Source: Nitrosomonadales bacterium
GTDB taxonomy: Bacteria > Pseudomonadota > Gammaproteobacteria > Burkholderiales > Gallionellaceae
Assembly: GCA_016235045.1 (NCBI GenBank)
Contig: JACRME010000009.1
Coordinates: 1 to 64,000, forward strand
Reading direction: 5' to 3'
DNA length: 64,000 nucleotides
Shown: piece by piece, positions 18,771 through 27,763 of the stretch
Position numbering within the stretch: the first letter of the stretch is position 1
Layout of the letters: every line of letters starts with the position of its first letter
Position numbers and translations under genes: made by a program
The notes under the pieces: generated by a model
Database searches by the model: none
Told to the model about the DNA's origin: nothing
Seen by the model: only the letters and a program-made list of their open reading frames with translations

Positions 18771-19376
18771 TTACTTGCGCTCGCCGTGCACGATCTCGAC
18801 CAGTTTGATCGCCTGTTGTTCCATCTCGATGGTCAGGGTATTGACCTGGGCGCGGAAATGGCGATAGGCGATCATGCTGGGCACAGCCACGATCAGGCCG
18901 AACGCGGTGTTGTACAGCGCCACCGAGATACCATGCGCCAATTCGGTAGGTGCTGCGCCGCCCGCGTTTTGCGAGCCGAAGATTTCGATCATGCCGATCA
19001 CGGTGCCAAACAAGCCGAGCAGCGGGCTGATGGAAGCGATGGTTCCCAGCGAGGTGAGGAAGCGTTCGAGATCGTGAGCTGCGCTGCGCCCGGCTTCCTC
19101 GATGGAGTCCTTCATCACTTCAGGCGAATTCTTGATGTTTTTCAGTCCCACGGCGAATACCTTGCCCAGCGGCGAGCTTTCGCTCAATTTCGCGAGCATC
19201 TGCTGGCTGACTCCCCGCTGCTTTAGCTCCTGCACTACTTCGTCCAGCAACCCCGGCGGGGTAATCTTTTTGCTGCGCAGGAAGAGGGTTCGCTCGGTGA
19301 TGAGCGTAACCGCGATCAAGGATGCAATGATGAGTAACCAGATAGGCCAACCGGCCGCTTCGACAAGAGTGAACAC
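18771..19376 (-). CDS. exbB: ExbB/TolQ-family proton channel subunit
   Basis: 201 residues, three transmembrane helices. SLGTIASISPLLGLFGTVIGMIEIF is the conserved channel helix and GISVALYNTAFGLIVAVPSMIAY the third. The start is taken as GTG at 19376, which has TTGGAG 7 nt upstream and gives the normal family length. The longer upstream reading adds 43 residues of non-homologous sequence. It heads the exbB-exbD-lpxK-trm112-kdsB-adk-glcG gene run. Confidence 0.9.
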   Translation of the reverse strand: MFTLVEAAGWPIWLLIIASLIAVTLITERTLFLRSKKITPPGLLDEVVQELKQRGVSQQMLAKLSESSPLGKVFAVGLKNIKNSPEVMKDSIEEAGRSAAHDLERFLTSLGTIASISPLLGLFGTVIGMIEIFGSQNAGGAAPTELAHGISVALYNTAFGLIVAVPSMIAYRHFRAQVNTLTIEMEQQAIKLVEIVHGERK

Positions 19377-19761
19377 GCAGCGTCTCCAAGAAATATGCTT
19401 AAATCCGAAGGCGGCACTGTACTGGTTAGGTCGTATTTGAGCAAGGCGGAATGGAGCCCACGGTGCTAACTTGTCGCGGCATAAGCGTTTTGTTTTCTTA
19501 TGCACAAAATCTGTGGATAACTTTGTGAATGAATCTCCGGTATGGATATCGAAACCCTAGTCCTGTAGCCATTTCGGCGAAATTGCCCAAAAAACATACC
19601 GCAATAAAATCAAATAAAAACAATTGGATGCTGTAAGTCGTCATTTTTCCGCAATGCATCCTTCACGGAAAGTGGCGAATTTGCTGGGGTTGTGGATTGA
19701 AATGAATTGTCAATATGCCATTTGGCCTAGTTGAGTAGAAAAACACCGAGTAGTCGAGCGG
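19377..19761. other. Long divergent intergenic region exbB / xseA
   Basis: 385 bp without a plausible gene. It holds an inverted pair of DnaA-box-like 9-mers (19498-19520) and an AT-rich stretch at about 19585-19650, and must contain the promoters for exbB (minus) and xseA (plus). A weaker DnaA-like 9-mer (TGTGGATTG) lies at 19691-19699. Confidence 0.6.
19498..19520. promoter_or_regulatory. Inverted pair of DnaA-box-like sequences
   Basis: TTATGCACA (one mismatch to the DnaA box TTATCCACA) and TGTGGATAA (its exact reverse complement) face each other with 5 bp between. They lie 120-145 bp upstream of the exbB start. They could be a DnaA-controlled promoter site or chance. Confidence 0.35.
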
Positions 19762-21114
19762 ATGAAATGGGAATTATCGATGGATAACAATCGGGTGCTG
19801 AGCGTGCGCGAACTGAATTTCGCGGCGAAACAAATAATTGAGTCAGGACTGCCGCTACTGTGGGTACGCGGCGAGGTTTCCAATTTTGTGAGTGCGGCTT
19901 CCGGGCATTGGTATTTTTCGCTCAAGGACGAACAAGCGCAGGTGCGTTGCGTCATGTTCCGGCACAAAAGCCAGTATCTGGATTTCAAACCGGCGAACGG
20001 CATGCAAGTGGAAGTGCTGGCGCTGGCGACGTTGTACGAAGCGCGCGGGGATTTTCAGCTAACGCTGGAAAAGATGCGCCCCGCCGGACAGGGCGCCCTG
20101 TATGAAGCATTCGAGCGCCTCAAGGCCAAACTGGAAGACGAGGGTCTGTTCGATGCCGATCGCAAGCGCAACTTGCCATTGCTGCCGAAGCAGATCGGCA
20201 TTGTGACCTCGCCCCAGGCGGCGGCGCTCAGGGATGTGCTGCGGACTCTGGCGAATCGCATGCCCTCGGTGCCGGTACTGTTGTATCCGACACCGGTGCA
20301 GGGTGAGGGTGCGGCACAGAAAATTGCGCAGGCGATCAGGACGGCCAGCCAGCGCGCCGAATGCGACGTGCTCATCGTGTGCCGCGGCGGCGGCAGCATC
20401 GAAGACTTGTGGGCGTTCAACGAAGAGGTGGTGGCGCGCGCCATCGCCGCCAGCCATATCCCGGTGGTGAGCGGGGTGGGGCACGAGACCGATTTCACCA
20501 TCGCCGATTTTGTGGCAGATCAACGTGCGGCCACGCCCACTGCCGCGGCACAGGCAGTGGTGCCTGACCGGCAGGAGTTGCAGCAGCGCCTGCAGCAACA
20601 GCGCCTGCATTTGCGTCGAGTCGCCCAGCGTCAGTTTGAACAGCGCATGCAACAAGTGGATTTTTTGCAACGTCGGCTGGTGCATCCGGCGCAGCGCATC
20701 CGGCAACAAACGGAGCGACTGGCTGGATTGCAGCAGCGCATACGGCTCGCGCAAGCCTATGTTGTGCAGCATCAGCAGGGGCGCTGGAGCTCATTGTGGC
20801 AGCGCTTGCGCGGTCAGCGACCGGACCTGGCGCGGCTGCGGGAGCAGCAGTCCAACCAGACGCGGCATTTGAGTGCGGCGATGCGGCGCATGCTGGACCG
20901 GCATGAAGCGCGGCTGCACGCCTTGCAACAGCACCTGCTGCATCTCGATCCGCAACAGGTGCTGGCACGCGGCTACAGTCTGGTGCGAGATGCGCAAGGC
21001 AAGCTGGTGGTCAGCAGCGGGAGCATCGCGCTTGGCGAGAAACTGGATATCACCTTTGCGCAGGGCGGCGCCAGGGTTGTGGTGCAGGAAAAGCGCGAGC
21101 CTCAGGCGGATTAG
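19762..21114 (+). CDS. xseA: Exodeoxyribonuclease VII large subunit
   Basis: 450-residue XseA, the catalytic large subunit of the single-strand-specific nuclease ExoVII. The N-terminal OB-fold is visible (LWVRGEVSNFVSAASGHWYFSLKD), followed by the catalytic domain (IGIVTSPQAAALRDVLRTLANR, VCRGGGSIEDLWAFNEE, VSGVGHETDFTIADFVADQRAATPTAAA) and a long Gln/Arg-rich coiled coil. Two starts are possible, 19762 and 19780 (MDNNRVLSV); neither has a strong ribosome site. xseB is not in the window. Confidence 0.95.
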   Translation: MKWELSMDNNRVLSVRELNFAAKQIIESGLPLLWVRGEVSNFVSAASGHWYFSLKDEQAQVRCVMFRHKSQYLDFKPANGMQVEVLALATLYEARGDFQLTLEKMRPAGQGALYEAFERLKAKLEDEGLFDADRKRNLPLLPKQIGIVTSPQAAALRDVLRTLANRMPSVPVLLYPTPVQGEGAAQKIAQAIRTASQRAECDVLIVCRGGGSIEDLWAFNEEVVARAIAASHIPVVSGVGHETDFTIADFVADQRAATPTAAAQAVVPDRQELQQRLQQQRLHLRRVAQRQFEQRMQQVDFLQRRLVHPAQRIRQQTERLAGLQQRIRLAQAYVVQHQQGRWSSLWQRLRGQRPDLARLREQQSNQTRHLSAAMRRMLDRHEARLHALQQHLLHLDPQQVLARGYSLVRDAQGKLVVSSGSIALGEKLDITFAQGGARVVVQEKREPQAD

Positions 21115-21156
21115 GTTAAAATCCGCGCCTGCTAATCAGTCCCCCGATTTATCCAT

Positions 21157-22803
21157 ATGACGAATGACATTTCCCGACGCGGGCTCTGGCTGTTGTTGCT
21201 GGCAGTCGCGCTCATCTGGTTCGGCAACCTCGAATACCGCAAACTGGTGAAACCCGACGAAGGCCGTTACGCCGAGATCCCGCGCGAGATGGTGGTGAGC
21301 GGCGACTGGACGACGCCGCGCCTGAACGAGCTCAAATACTTCGAGAAACCGCCGCTGCAATACTGGGCGACTGCCATTGCCTACGAGGTGTTCGGCGAGC
21401 ATCAGTGGACATCGCGACTGTGGGCGGCGCTGACCGGGTTTGCCGGCGTTCTGCTGGCATGGTTTGCCGGCACCCGCTTGTTCGGACGTCAGGCGGGTAT
21501 TTACGCGGCACTGTTGTTGGGCGGCAGCATGCTGTATTCCATGATGGCGCACATCAACACGCTGGACATGGGCGTGACTTTTTTCATTTCGCTCGGCATC
21601 TTCGCGCTGCTCATCGCGCAGAAAGAACAACAGCCCGCGCGGCGGCGCCACTGGATGTGGCTGGCGTGGGCGGGGCTGGCGCTGGCGGTGTTGAGCAAAG
21701 GCCTGATGGGCCTGGTCCTGCCGGGCGCGGCGCTGTTCCTGTACTCGGTGTTCAATCGCGACATTACGGTGTGGAAACGCATGCATTGGTTCACCGGGCT
21801 GGCGGTATTCCTGCTGATCGCCGCGCCGTGGTTCGTGCTGGTGATCAAGGCCAATCCCGAATTCTTCGACCGCTTCTTCATCTACGAACATTACACGCGA
21901 TTCACCACCACGGTGCATGGGCGCTACCAGCCCTGGTATTACTTCGTGCCGGTGCTGACGCTGGGCATGTTGCCGTGGACGTTCCTGATGTTCGACACCC
22001 TGTTACGCTCATGGAGGAGCGGGGCGCGGGTCGTCAAGGTGTTCAGCCCGGAGCGCTTCCTGCTGGTGTGGGTGGTGTTCATCTATTTCTTCTTTTCCAT
22101 TTCCGGCTCCAAACTGCCGTCGTATCTGCTGCCGATGTTTCCGGCACTGGCGCTGTTGATGGGCAAGCAGGTCGCCGAGATGGAATCGCGTCGCCTGTTT
22201 TGGCTGGTCCTGCCGGTGCTGTTGATCGTCGCCATCATGCTCGGTTTGGCGCCGTTTACCGCGAAGACTGCCGATACGCCGTTGCAACTGGAGTTGTACA
22301 GCGCCTTCGCCGTGTGGCTGACGGTCGCTGCGGCAGTGTGGTTCATCGGCGTCATCGCCGGGTTGTGGTTGTTGCGCCGCGACAACAAGATGACTGCCGT
22401 CATCGTGCTGGCCTTCTCGGCGTTGATCGCCGGGCAGATCGGCACTTCCGGTCACAATACCGCCGCGCGCGACCGTTCTGCCTACCATGTGGCCGAAGCA
22501 ATCATGCCGTACGTGAAACCGGACATCCCGTTCTATTCCATCCTGTATTACGAGCAGACGTTGCCGTTCTACATCAAGCGCACCTTCACGCTGGTGCAGT
22601 ACCAGGACGAGATGGACTTCGGCATCCGGCAGGAACCGGAAAAATGGATACCCGATCTGGCCGGTTTCGCCGAACGCTGGAACAAGGACAAGGAAGCCCT
22701 GGCCATCGTGCAGACGCATCAATATTCCGAGGTGGAAGCTCTGCATCTGCCGATGAAGGAGATATTCCGTGATGAACATTTCGTTGTGGTAATGAAGCCA
22801 TGA
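21157..22803 (+). CDS. arnT: ArnT-like lipid A aminoarabinose / GT83 glycosyltransferase
   Basis: 548-residue GT-C glycosyltransferase with about 12 transmembrane helices. The first periplasmic loop carries KPDEGRYAEIPREMVVSGDW, the DE motif typical of ArnT, and FEKPPLQYW follows. ArnT moves 4-amino-4-deoxy-L-arabinose from undecaprenyl phosphate to lipid A on the periplasmic side. The adjoining arn genes support the assignment. A TAAAAT followed by CCGCGCC stands 35 bp upstream as a candidate promoter. Its last 4 bp overlap the next gene. Confidence 0.9.
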   Translation: MTNDISRRGLWLLLLAVALIWFGNLEYRKLVKPDEGRYAEIPREMVVSGDWTTPRLNELKYFEKPPLQYWATAIAYEVFGEHQWTSRLWAALTGFAGVLLAWFAGTRLFGRQAGIYAALLLGGSMLYSMMAHINTLDMGVTFFISLGIFALLIAQKEQQPARRRHWMWLAWAGLALAVLSKGLMGLVLPGAALFLYSVFNRDITVWKRMHWFTGLAVFLLIAAPWFVLVIKANPEFFDRFFIYEHYTRFTTTVHGRYQPWYYFVPVLTLGMLPWTFLMFDTLLRSWRSGARVVKVFSPERFLLVWVVFIYFFFSISGSKLPSYLLPMFPALALLMGKQVAEMESRRLFWLVLPVLLIVAIMLGLAPFTAKTADTPLQLELYSAFAVWLTVAAAVWFIGVIAGLWLLRRDNKMTAVIVLAFSALIAGQIGTSGHNTAARDRSAYHVAEAIMPYVKPDIPFYSILYYEQTLPFYIKRTFTLVQYQDEMDFGIRQEPEKWIPDLAGFAERWNKDKEALAIVQTHQYSEVEALHLPMKEIFRDEHFVVVMKP

Positions 22804-23171
22804 ACATCGTAAGTTTCGGGCTTATCTTCACCGGCGTGATGCTCAACGCCGCCGCGCAAATTTTGATGAAGGCTGGAACCAATGCCATCGGCCATTTCGA
22901 GTTCAGCGCGGTGAACGTGCTGCCCATCGGCTGGAAGCTGGCGACCGAGTGGCATATCGTCACCGCTCTGTTCTGTTACGGCATCAGCGTGGTGGTGTGG
23001 ATACTCGCGCTGTCGCGCGTGCCGGTCAGCATCGCCTTTCCCATGCTGTCCATGGCCTATGTGGTCAATGCCATTGCGGCCTGGTACCTGCTGGGCGAAG
23101 CCTTCAATCCGACCAAGCTGGTCGGCATGGGCGTGATCATTCTGGGCGTCATCATTATTTCGAGAGCTTGA
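22800..23171 (+). CDS. EamA/SMR-type flippase subunit, ArnE/ArnF-like
   Basis: 123-residue protein with four transmembrane helices of the small multidrug resistance fold (LIFTGVMLNAAAQILMKAG..., VVVWILALSRVPVSIAFPMLSMAYVVNA). In enterobacteria an ArnE-ArnF heterodimer flips undecaprenyl phosphate-aminoarabinose; here only one such gene is seen, so it may act as a homodimer. It overlaps arnT (ATGA) and ends 2 bp before arnB. Confidence 0.85.
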   Translation: MNIVSFGLIFTGVMLNAAAQILMKAGTNAIGHFEFSAVNVLPIGWKLATEWHIVTALFCYGISVVVWILALSRVPVSIAFPMLSMAYVVNAIAAWYLLGEAFNPTKLVGMGVIILGVIIISRA

Positions 23172-23173
23172 GC

Positions 23174-24307
23174 ATGTCTGAATTTCTGCCGTTCACCAAA
23201 CCCTTCATCGACGAAGCCGCCATCGCCGCCGTCGGCGACGTGCTCCGTTCCGGCTGGATCACCAGCGGCCCTAAAGTCGCGGAATTCGAGAAGCAACTCT
23301 CGGCTTATTTTGCAGGGCGTCCGGTGCGCACTTTCAACTCCGGCACCTGCACCATGGAGATCGCTTTGCGCATTGCCGGCATCGGGGCTGGCGACGAAGT
23401 CATCACCACGCCCATTTCCTGGGTGGCGACTGCCAGCGTCATCCTCGAAGTCGGCGCGACACCGGTATTCGCGGACATCGACCCGGTCACGCGCAACATC
23501 GACCTGGACAGGGTCGAAGCCGCCATCACACCGCGCACCAGGGCCATCATTCCGGTCGACCTTTCCGGTTTGCCGGTGGACCGCGACCGGTTGTACGCCA
23601 TTGCGGCCAAACACAAGCTGCGCGTGGTGGAAGACGCGGCGCAGTCTATCGGTTCCCTTTGGAAGGGAAAGCGCATCGGCAGCTTCGGCGATTTCGTCTC
23701 GTTCAGCTTCCAGGCCAACAAAAACCTCACCACTGCCGAAGGCGGCTGTCTGGTGCTGAACAACGATGACGAAGCGCGCCTCGCGGAAAAGTACCGCCTG
23801 CAAGGCGTCACGCGCACCGGCTTCGACGGCATGGAGGTGGACGTGCTGGGCGGCAAGTTCAACATGACCGACGTGGCTGCCGCGATCGGCCTGAACCAGT
23901 TGCCGCAACTGGACGCCATCACCGCGCGCCGCCATGCGCTGGCCAGACATTACTTCGCGACCTTCGGTGCGGATTTCGAGAAGCAGACCGGAGTGCAACT
24001 GCCGATTCAAAACTTCGAAAACACCAACTGGCACATGTTCCAGATCGTGCTGCCCCAGGGCGTGGTGCGCGCCGAGTTCATGGAAAAGATGAAAGCCCGC
24101 AACATCGGCTGCGGTGTGCATTACCCGCCCATCCACCTGTTCCAGATGTACCGCGCACGCGGATTCAAGGAAGGCATGTTCCCCGTGGCGGAGAGCGTGG
24201 GGCGGCGGATTGTGAGTCTGCCGATGTTCTGGAAGATGAACGAGGCGGATGTGGAGCGGGTGGTGGAAGCGGTGAGGGATGTGTTGGCTTCGTCCATGGC
24301 GCGTTAG
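23174..24307 (+). CDS. arnB: UDP-4-amino-4-deoxy-L-arabinose aminotransferase
   Basis: 377-residue DegT/DnrJ/EryC1 PLP aminotransferase. The PLP lysine is in SFQANKNLTTAEGG; EDAAQSIGS and TSGPKVAEFEKQL are family motifs. ArnB transaminates UDP-4-keto-arabinose. The ATG at 23174 is chosen; an open frame extends upstream through the flippase gene but without homology. A 68-bp palindromic repeat lies 3 bp after its stop, and the operon is then interrupted by an inverted chemoreceptor gene before arnC. Confidence 0.92.
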   Translation: MSEFLPFTKPFIDEAAIAAVGDVLRSGWITSGPKVAEFEKQLSAYFAGRPVRTFNSGTCTMEIALRIAGIGAGDEVITTPISWVATASVILEVGATPVFADIDPVTRNIDLDRVEAAITPRTRAIIPVDLSGLPVDRDRLYAIAAKHKLRVVEDAAQSIGSLWKGKRIGSFGDFVSFSFQANKNLTTAEGGCLVLNNDDEARLAEKYRLQGVTRTGFDGMEVDVLGGKFNMTDVAAAIGLNQLPQLDAITARRHALARHYFATFGADFEKQTGVQLPIQNFENTNWHMFQIVLPQGVVRAEFMEKMKARNIGCGVHYPPIHLFQMYRARGFKEGMFPVAESVGRRIVSLPMFWKMNEADVERVVEAVRDVLASSMAR

Positions 24308-24310
24308 TGC

Positions 24311-24378
24311 GTTGGGTTGGGCGCAGCGATACTCCATTGATGTCAGCCGCAACGGGGGATCGCTACGCCCAACCCAAC
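24311..24378. repeat. Dispersed palindromic repeat (GGGTTGRGCG family), intergenic
   Basis: 20-bp arms GTTGGGTTGGGCGCAGCGAT and ATCGCTACGCCCAACCCAAC (24311-24330, 24359-24378) pair with one G-T/mismatch around a 28-nt loop. The core GGGTTG(G/A)GCGCAGCGATAC is shared with the repeat inside mutL at 34560-34641. It separates arnB from the convergent chemoreceptor gene and could also end both transcripts. Confidence 0.75.
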
Positions 24379-24427
24379 CAGAAAAAATCGACCGCTTCTA
24401 AACTTGGGTAGCGCAGGGACAGGGTGT

Positions 24428-25582
24428 TCAATGCTTCGTCGCCTGCATGGATTCGTGGCAATCCTGGTAGTCTGGCGAGTTGATGCTTTCTTTGCCGCTC
24501 TCGCCAATAGTCTCCAGGGAGGCCAGAACCTTGAAACTGCATTTTTCCATTTCAGCGATCGCTTCCAATCCCTGCTTGTAGCGGCCCTCGTAATAATGGG
24601 TGACTGCTTCGACTCCAAAACGGTGGAAGCGCTGATGCGGTTCTTCCATTTCGCGGAATCCGTTCAGTTTGGAAAAACAGTGCTTGCCTTCCCCCGTGTA
24701 ATACCATTTGCCCAGGCGGCATTCCTCATGGCTGGAAAATTCTTCCGGTTTTTTCGATGAGGTTCCGAGGAATACCTTGTATATCTCGAATTTGTAGATC
24801 AGATGGTCAACCTTGGCGACTTCGATGAAGGAGCGCAAGGCGGTCGTTCCGATGGCATTCTTCATCTGGACGGTGACACCCATCAATTCCTTCATGCTGC
24901 CGACAGCTTGCTGGCCGTCCCGATGGAATTCTTCAGCCTGTTGCGGGCTGACTTCCACGAGCGCTTTGACGGCTGAGGTTTCTTGTTGTATTGCACCGAC
25001 CAATTGTCCGATCTCGCTGGTGGCAGTAGAGGTGCGTTCGGCCAATTTGCGCACTTCGTCGGCGACGACTGCGAAACCGCGCCCCTGTTCGCCCGCACGG
25101 GCGGCTTCAATGGCGGCGTTCAAGGCCAGCAGGTTGGTCTGATCGGCGATTTCCTTGATCAGTTTGACGATGCCGCCGATCTGACTGGTGCGCGCATTGA
25201 GTTGATCGACGCTGGCAGCCGTCTCGACGGTTTTCTCCGACATTTTCTGCAGGTTGCTGGAGATGCGTTCCACCGAAGTGAGGTTTGTGCTTAGAGCACC
25301 GGTTGCCAGACCGACCTGCTCGTTCTCGTGCTTCATGGTCTGCGCCAGCGTGGCCAGCGTGGACTGAACCTCTTTTGCGGATTCGCAATAGGAGTTCATA
25401 TGTTGGAACAATTCCTCATGCATGACCATTTGTTCGGTCGAACTGTTGAATTTTGCGATGACGGATTCATGCTGTTGTTGCAGGGTAAGAACGCTGTCCT
25501 CGCGTTCGCTCAGCAGTTGTTCGAAATCCATCAATTTTTCTTTCAGGGTCGCTACTTGCTGTTTGTATCCGTTATTGAACAT
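24428..25582 (-). CDS. Soluble methyl-accepting chemotaxis protein with C-terminal CZB domain
   Basis: 384 residues without transmembrane segments. The N-terminal third is coiled coil, the middle (about 110-260) is a shortened MCP signalling domain with the hairpin tip [40 protein letters not shown]. The C-terminal 115 residues are a chemoreceptor zinc-binding (CZB) domain: [25 protein letters not shown] and HQRFH supply the His-Cys-His ligands. CZB domains sense zinc or hypochlorite redox state in cytoplasmic receptors and c-di-GMP cyclases. The start is the ATG at 25582 with AAGGGAG upstream. It is inverted within the arn locus. Confidence 0.92.
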   Translation of the reverse strand: MFNNGYKQQVATLKEKLMDFEQLLSEREDSVLTLQQQHESVIAKFNSSTEQMVMHEELFQHMNSYCESAKEVQSTLATLAQTMKHENEQVGLATGALSTNLTSVERISSNLQKMSEKTVETAASVDQLNARTSQIGGIVKLIKEIADQTNLLALNAAIEAARAGEQGRGFAVVADEVRKLAERTSTATSEIGQLVGAIQQETSAVKALVEVSPQQAEEFHRDGQQAVGSMKELMGVTVQMKNAIGTTALRSFIEVAKVDHLIYKFEIYKVFLGTSSKKPEEFSSHEECRLGKWYYTGEGKHCFSKLNGFREMEEPHQRFHRFGVEAVTHYYEGRYKQGLEAIAEMEKCSFKVLASLETIGESGKESINSPDYQDCHESMQATKH

Positions 25583-25714
25583 GTTCAACTCCCTTGTAAT
25601 TTAGTTATTCGACGAGATTTGAATCGGTCTGGCAGTCCTCTAAATTCCTGAGGAAAACAGATTGGGGATGAAAAGTATCGGCTCTATCCCGACTAATTCA
25701 ATATGCCAAACGAC

Positions 25715-25730
25715 CTAGATAACTATCTAG
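25715..25730. promoter_or_regulatory. 16-bp palindrome in the chemoreceptor / arnC gap
   Basis: CTAGATA-AC-TATCTAG is a perfect palindrome, with the otherwise rare CTAG at both ends. It lies 132 bp upstream of the chemoreceptor start (minus) and 87 bp upstream of arnC (plus), where an operator for either gene could sit. The binding protein is unknown. Confidence 0.35.
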
Positions 25731-25801
25731 ATACTCGCCCTTTCGGGTTATGCCGAGTGCCGCAGGTTTTCGCCGGATTTCGCTAACTTCATGCTCTGCG
25801 G

Positions 25802-25807
25802 TAGAAT
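25802..25807 (+). promoter_or_regulatory. Candidate -10 box (TAGAAT) for arnC, nearly leaderless
   Basis: TAGAAT lies 9 nt before the arnC ATG, followed by the GC-rich discriminator GCCGCCCCT. Initiation 6-8 nt downstream would leave a 5' leader of only 1-3 nt, in line with the lack of a Shine-Dalgarno sequence before arnC. Confidence 0.4.
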
Positions 25808-25816
25808 GCCGCCCCT

Positions 25817-26833
25817 ATGAGTGCTCCCCAACTTTCCGTCGTCATCCCCGTCTATAACGAAGAACAGGGCCTGCAATCCTTGTTCGACCGCCTGTATCCC
25901 GCTCTGGACAAGCTCGGAATCGGCTACGAGATCGTGTTCGTCAACGATGGCAGCCGCGACCGTTCCGCCGCCATCCTGCGCGAACAATTCCAGAAACGGC
26001 CCGATGTCACGCGGGTGGTGCTGTTCAATGGCAATTTCGGCCAGCACATGGCGATCATGGCCGGTTTTGAAAATTGTCGCGGGCAGCGCGTAGTGACGCT
26101 GGACGCGGATCTGCAAAACCCTCCGGAAGATACAGGTTTGTTGTTGGCGAAAATGGACGAGGGGCACGATTACGTCGGCTCCATCCGCCGCCAGCGCAAC
26201 GACAGTTGGTGGCGCCATATCGCCTCGCGCGCCATGAACGGCTTGCGCGAAAAAATCACCCGCATCAAGATGACCGACCAGGGCTGCATGTTCCGCGCCT
26301 ATGACCGCAACATCATCGACGCAATCAACAGTTGCAAGGAAGTCAGCACCTTTATCCCCGCGCTGGCCTACAGTTTCGTGCGCAACCCGGCCGAAGTGGT
26401 GGTGGGACATGAGGAACGCGCGGCGGGCGAATCCAAGTATTCGATGTACAGCCTGATCCGCCTCAACTTCGACCTGATGACCAGCTTCTCGCTGGTGCCG
26501 CTGCAGATGTTCTCCATGCTGGGGATGCTGATTTCTGTGTTCTCCGGCCTGTTTTTTGTGTTCCTGGTGATACGCCGCCTGGTGATCGGCCCGGAAGCAG
26601 AAGGCCTGTTCACCCTGTTCGCGCTGATGTTCTTCCTGATCGGCATCGCGCTGTTCGGCATCGGCCTGCTGGGCGAATACATCGGGCGCATCTATCAGCA
26701 AGTGCGCCATCGGCCGCGTTACCTGATCGAGGCGGTGCTGGAACAGCAGACTGACGCAACACCGAAACGTGCGCGCAAGCCCAAAGTTGCGACGGAGCCG
26801 GCAGCCGACATGTTCGCGGATGGTGAGGAATGA
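25817..26833 (+). CDS. arnC: Undecaprenyl-phosphate 4-deoxy-4-formamido-L-arabinose transferase
   Basis: 338-residue family 2 glycosyltransferase. The N-terminal GT-A domain has VVIPVYNEEQGL, FVNDGSRDRS and the metal-binding DADLQNPPED; SKYSMYSLIRL precedes two C-terminal transmembrane helices (about 228-300). ArnC links formamido-arabinose to undecaprenyl phosphate at the cytoplasmic face. The C-terminal tail is Lys/Ala-rich. It overlaps the next gene by 4 bp and starts the second half of the arn locus. Confidence 0.93.
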   Translation: MSAPQLSVVIPVYNEEQGLQSLFDRLYPALDKLGIGYEIVFVNDGSRDRSAAILREQFQKRPDVTRVVLFNGNFGQHMAIMAGFENCRGQRVVTLDADLQNPPEDTGLLLAKMDEGHDYVGSIRRQRNDSWWRHIASRAMNGLREKITRIKMTDQGCMFRAYDRNIIDAINSCKEVSTFIPALAYSFVRNPAEVVVGHEERAAGESKYSMYSLIRLNFDLMTSFSLVPLQMFSMLGMLISVFSGLFFVFLVIRRLVIGPEAEGLFTLFALMFFLIGIALFGIGLLGEYIGRIYQQVRHRPRYLIEAVLEQQTDATPKRARKPKVATEPAADMFADGEE

Positions 26834-27753
26834 GCCGAGCCGTTGTTTTTGCGTATCACAATGTCGGATACCGATGTCTGAATGTCCTGCTGGCGCACGG
26901 CGTGGATGTGGCCTTGGTGGTGACGCACCGCGACAATCCGAAAGAAACCATCTGGTTTGAAAGCGTACAGAAGCTGGCGGAATTGCACGGTATCCCGACC
27001 ATTACGCCCGAGAATCCGAACGTGCCGGAAGTAGTGGAGCGGATCGCGGCATTGCAGCCGGATTTTTACTTCTCTTTTTACTACCGCGAAATGCTGAAAG
27101 CGCCGCTGCTGGCCATTCCCAAGCGCGGTGCGCTGAATATGCACGGTTCGCTGTTGCCCAAATATCGCGGGCGGGTTCCGGTGAATTGGGCGATAATTCG
27201 CGGCGAAACGGAAACGGGCGCCACGCTGCACTATATGACTGAGAAGCCGGACAACGGCGACATCGTGGCACAGCAGGCCGTTCCCATCCTTCCCGACGAC
27301 ACTGCGCTTGAAGTGTTCCAGAAGGTAACGGTTGCCGCGGAAATGGCGCTGAGCCATGTATTGCCCGCGCTGTTGGCCGGCAAAGCCCCGGCAGTGAAAC
27401 AGGATTTGAGCAAAGGCGCCTATTTCGGCGGCCGCAAAGCGGAAGACGGCATCATCGACTGGTCGCAATCGGCGCTTGAGATACACAATCTGGTGCGCGC
27501 GGTGGCGCCGCCGTATCCCGGTGCGATGACGCAGCTAGTGGGCAAACCCATGCGTATCCTGCAAACGCTGGTCGCCAAAGGTCAGGCGGCAGGCAGGGAA
27601 GCACCGGCCTTTTACGCCAGGGAAGGCAAGACGTATGCGATATGCGGAAGTGGCGTGCTGCATGTGGTGCGCTTCGAACTGGATGGGGTGGAAATGAACG
27701 CGGCGGAGTTCGCGGCGAAGTACGGCACGGAAAAATTTGAATTCAATCGTTGA
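26830..27753 (+). CDS. arnA: UDP-4-amino-4-deoxy-L-arabinose formyltransferase (ArnA N-terminal domain as separate protein)
   Basis: 307-residue formyltransferase equal to the N-terminal half of E. coli ArnA. The catalytic Asn and His are in LNMHGSLLPKYRGR and the Asp in EKPDNGDIVAQ, with the C-terminal OB-like domain (PPYPGAMT...). It formylates UDP-aminoarabinose with 10-formyl-THF. In E. coli this domain is fused to the decarboxylase; here a TGA and 10 bp separate the two. It overlaps arnC (ATGA). Confidence 0.92.
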   Translation: MSRAVVFAYHNVGYRCLNVLLAHGVDVALVVTHRDNPKETIWFESVQKLAELHGIPTITPENPNVPEVVERIAALQPDFYFSFYYREMLKAPLLAIPKRGALNMHGSLLPKYRGRVPVNWAIIRGETETGATLHYMTEKPDNGDIVAQQAVPILPDDTALEVFQKVTVAAEMALSHVLPALLAGKAPAVKQDLSKGAYFGGRKAEDGIIDWSQSALEIHNLVRAVAPPYPGAMTQLVGKPMRILQTLVAKGQAAGREAPAFYAREGKTYAICGSGVLHVVRFELDGVEMNAAEFAAKYGTEKFEFNR

Positions 27754-27763
27754 GGAAAAAGAA

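Noticed and set aside
18334-19376. TolQ-TolR of the Tol-Pal system
   Set aside because: No tolA, tolB or pal is adjacent, and the link with lpxK/kdsB is the usual context of the betaproteobacterial ExbB/ExbD-type pair; the distinction remains at family level.
19490-19700. Chromosomal origin of replication
   Set aside because: Only one exact DnaA box is present and no dnaA, dnaN, gyrB, gidA or par genes are near.
24311-24378. Insertion sequence remnant or attachment site
   Set aside because: There is no transposase or integrase gene, no tRNA gene and no flanking target duplication; the dispersed-palindrome reading fits better.
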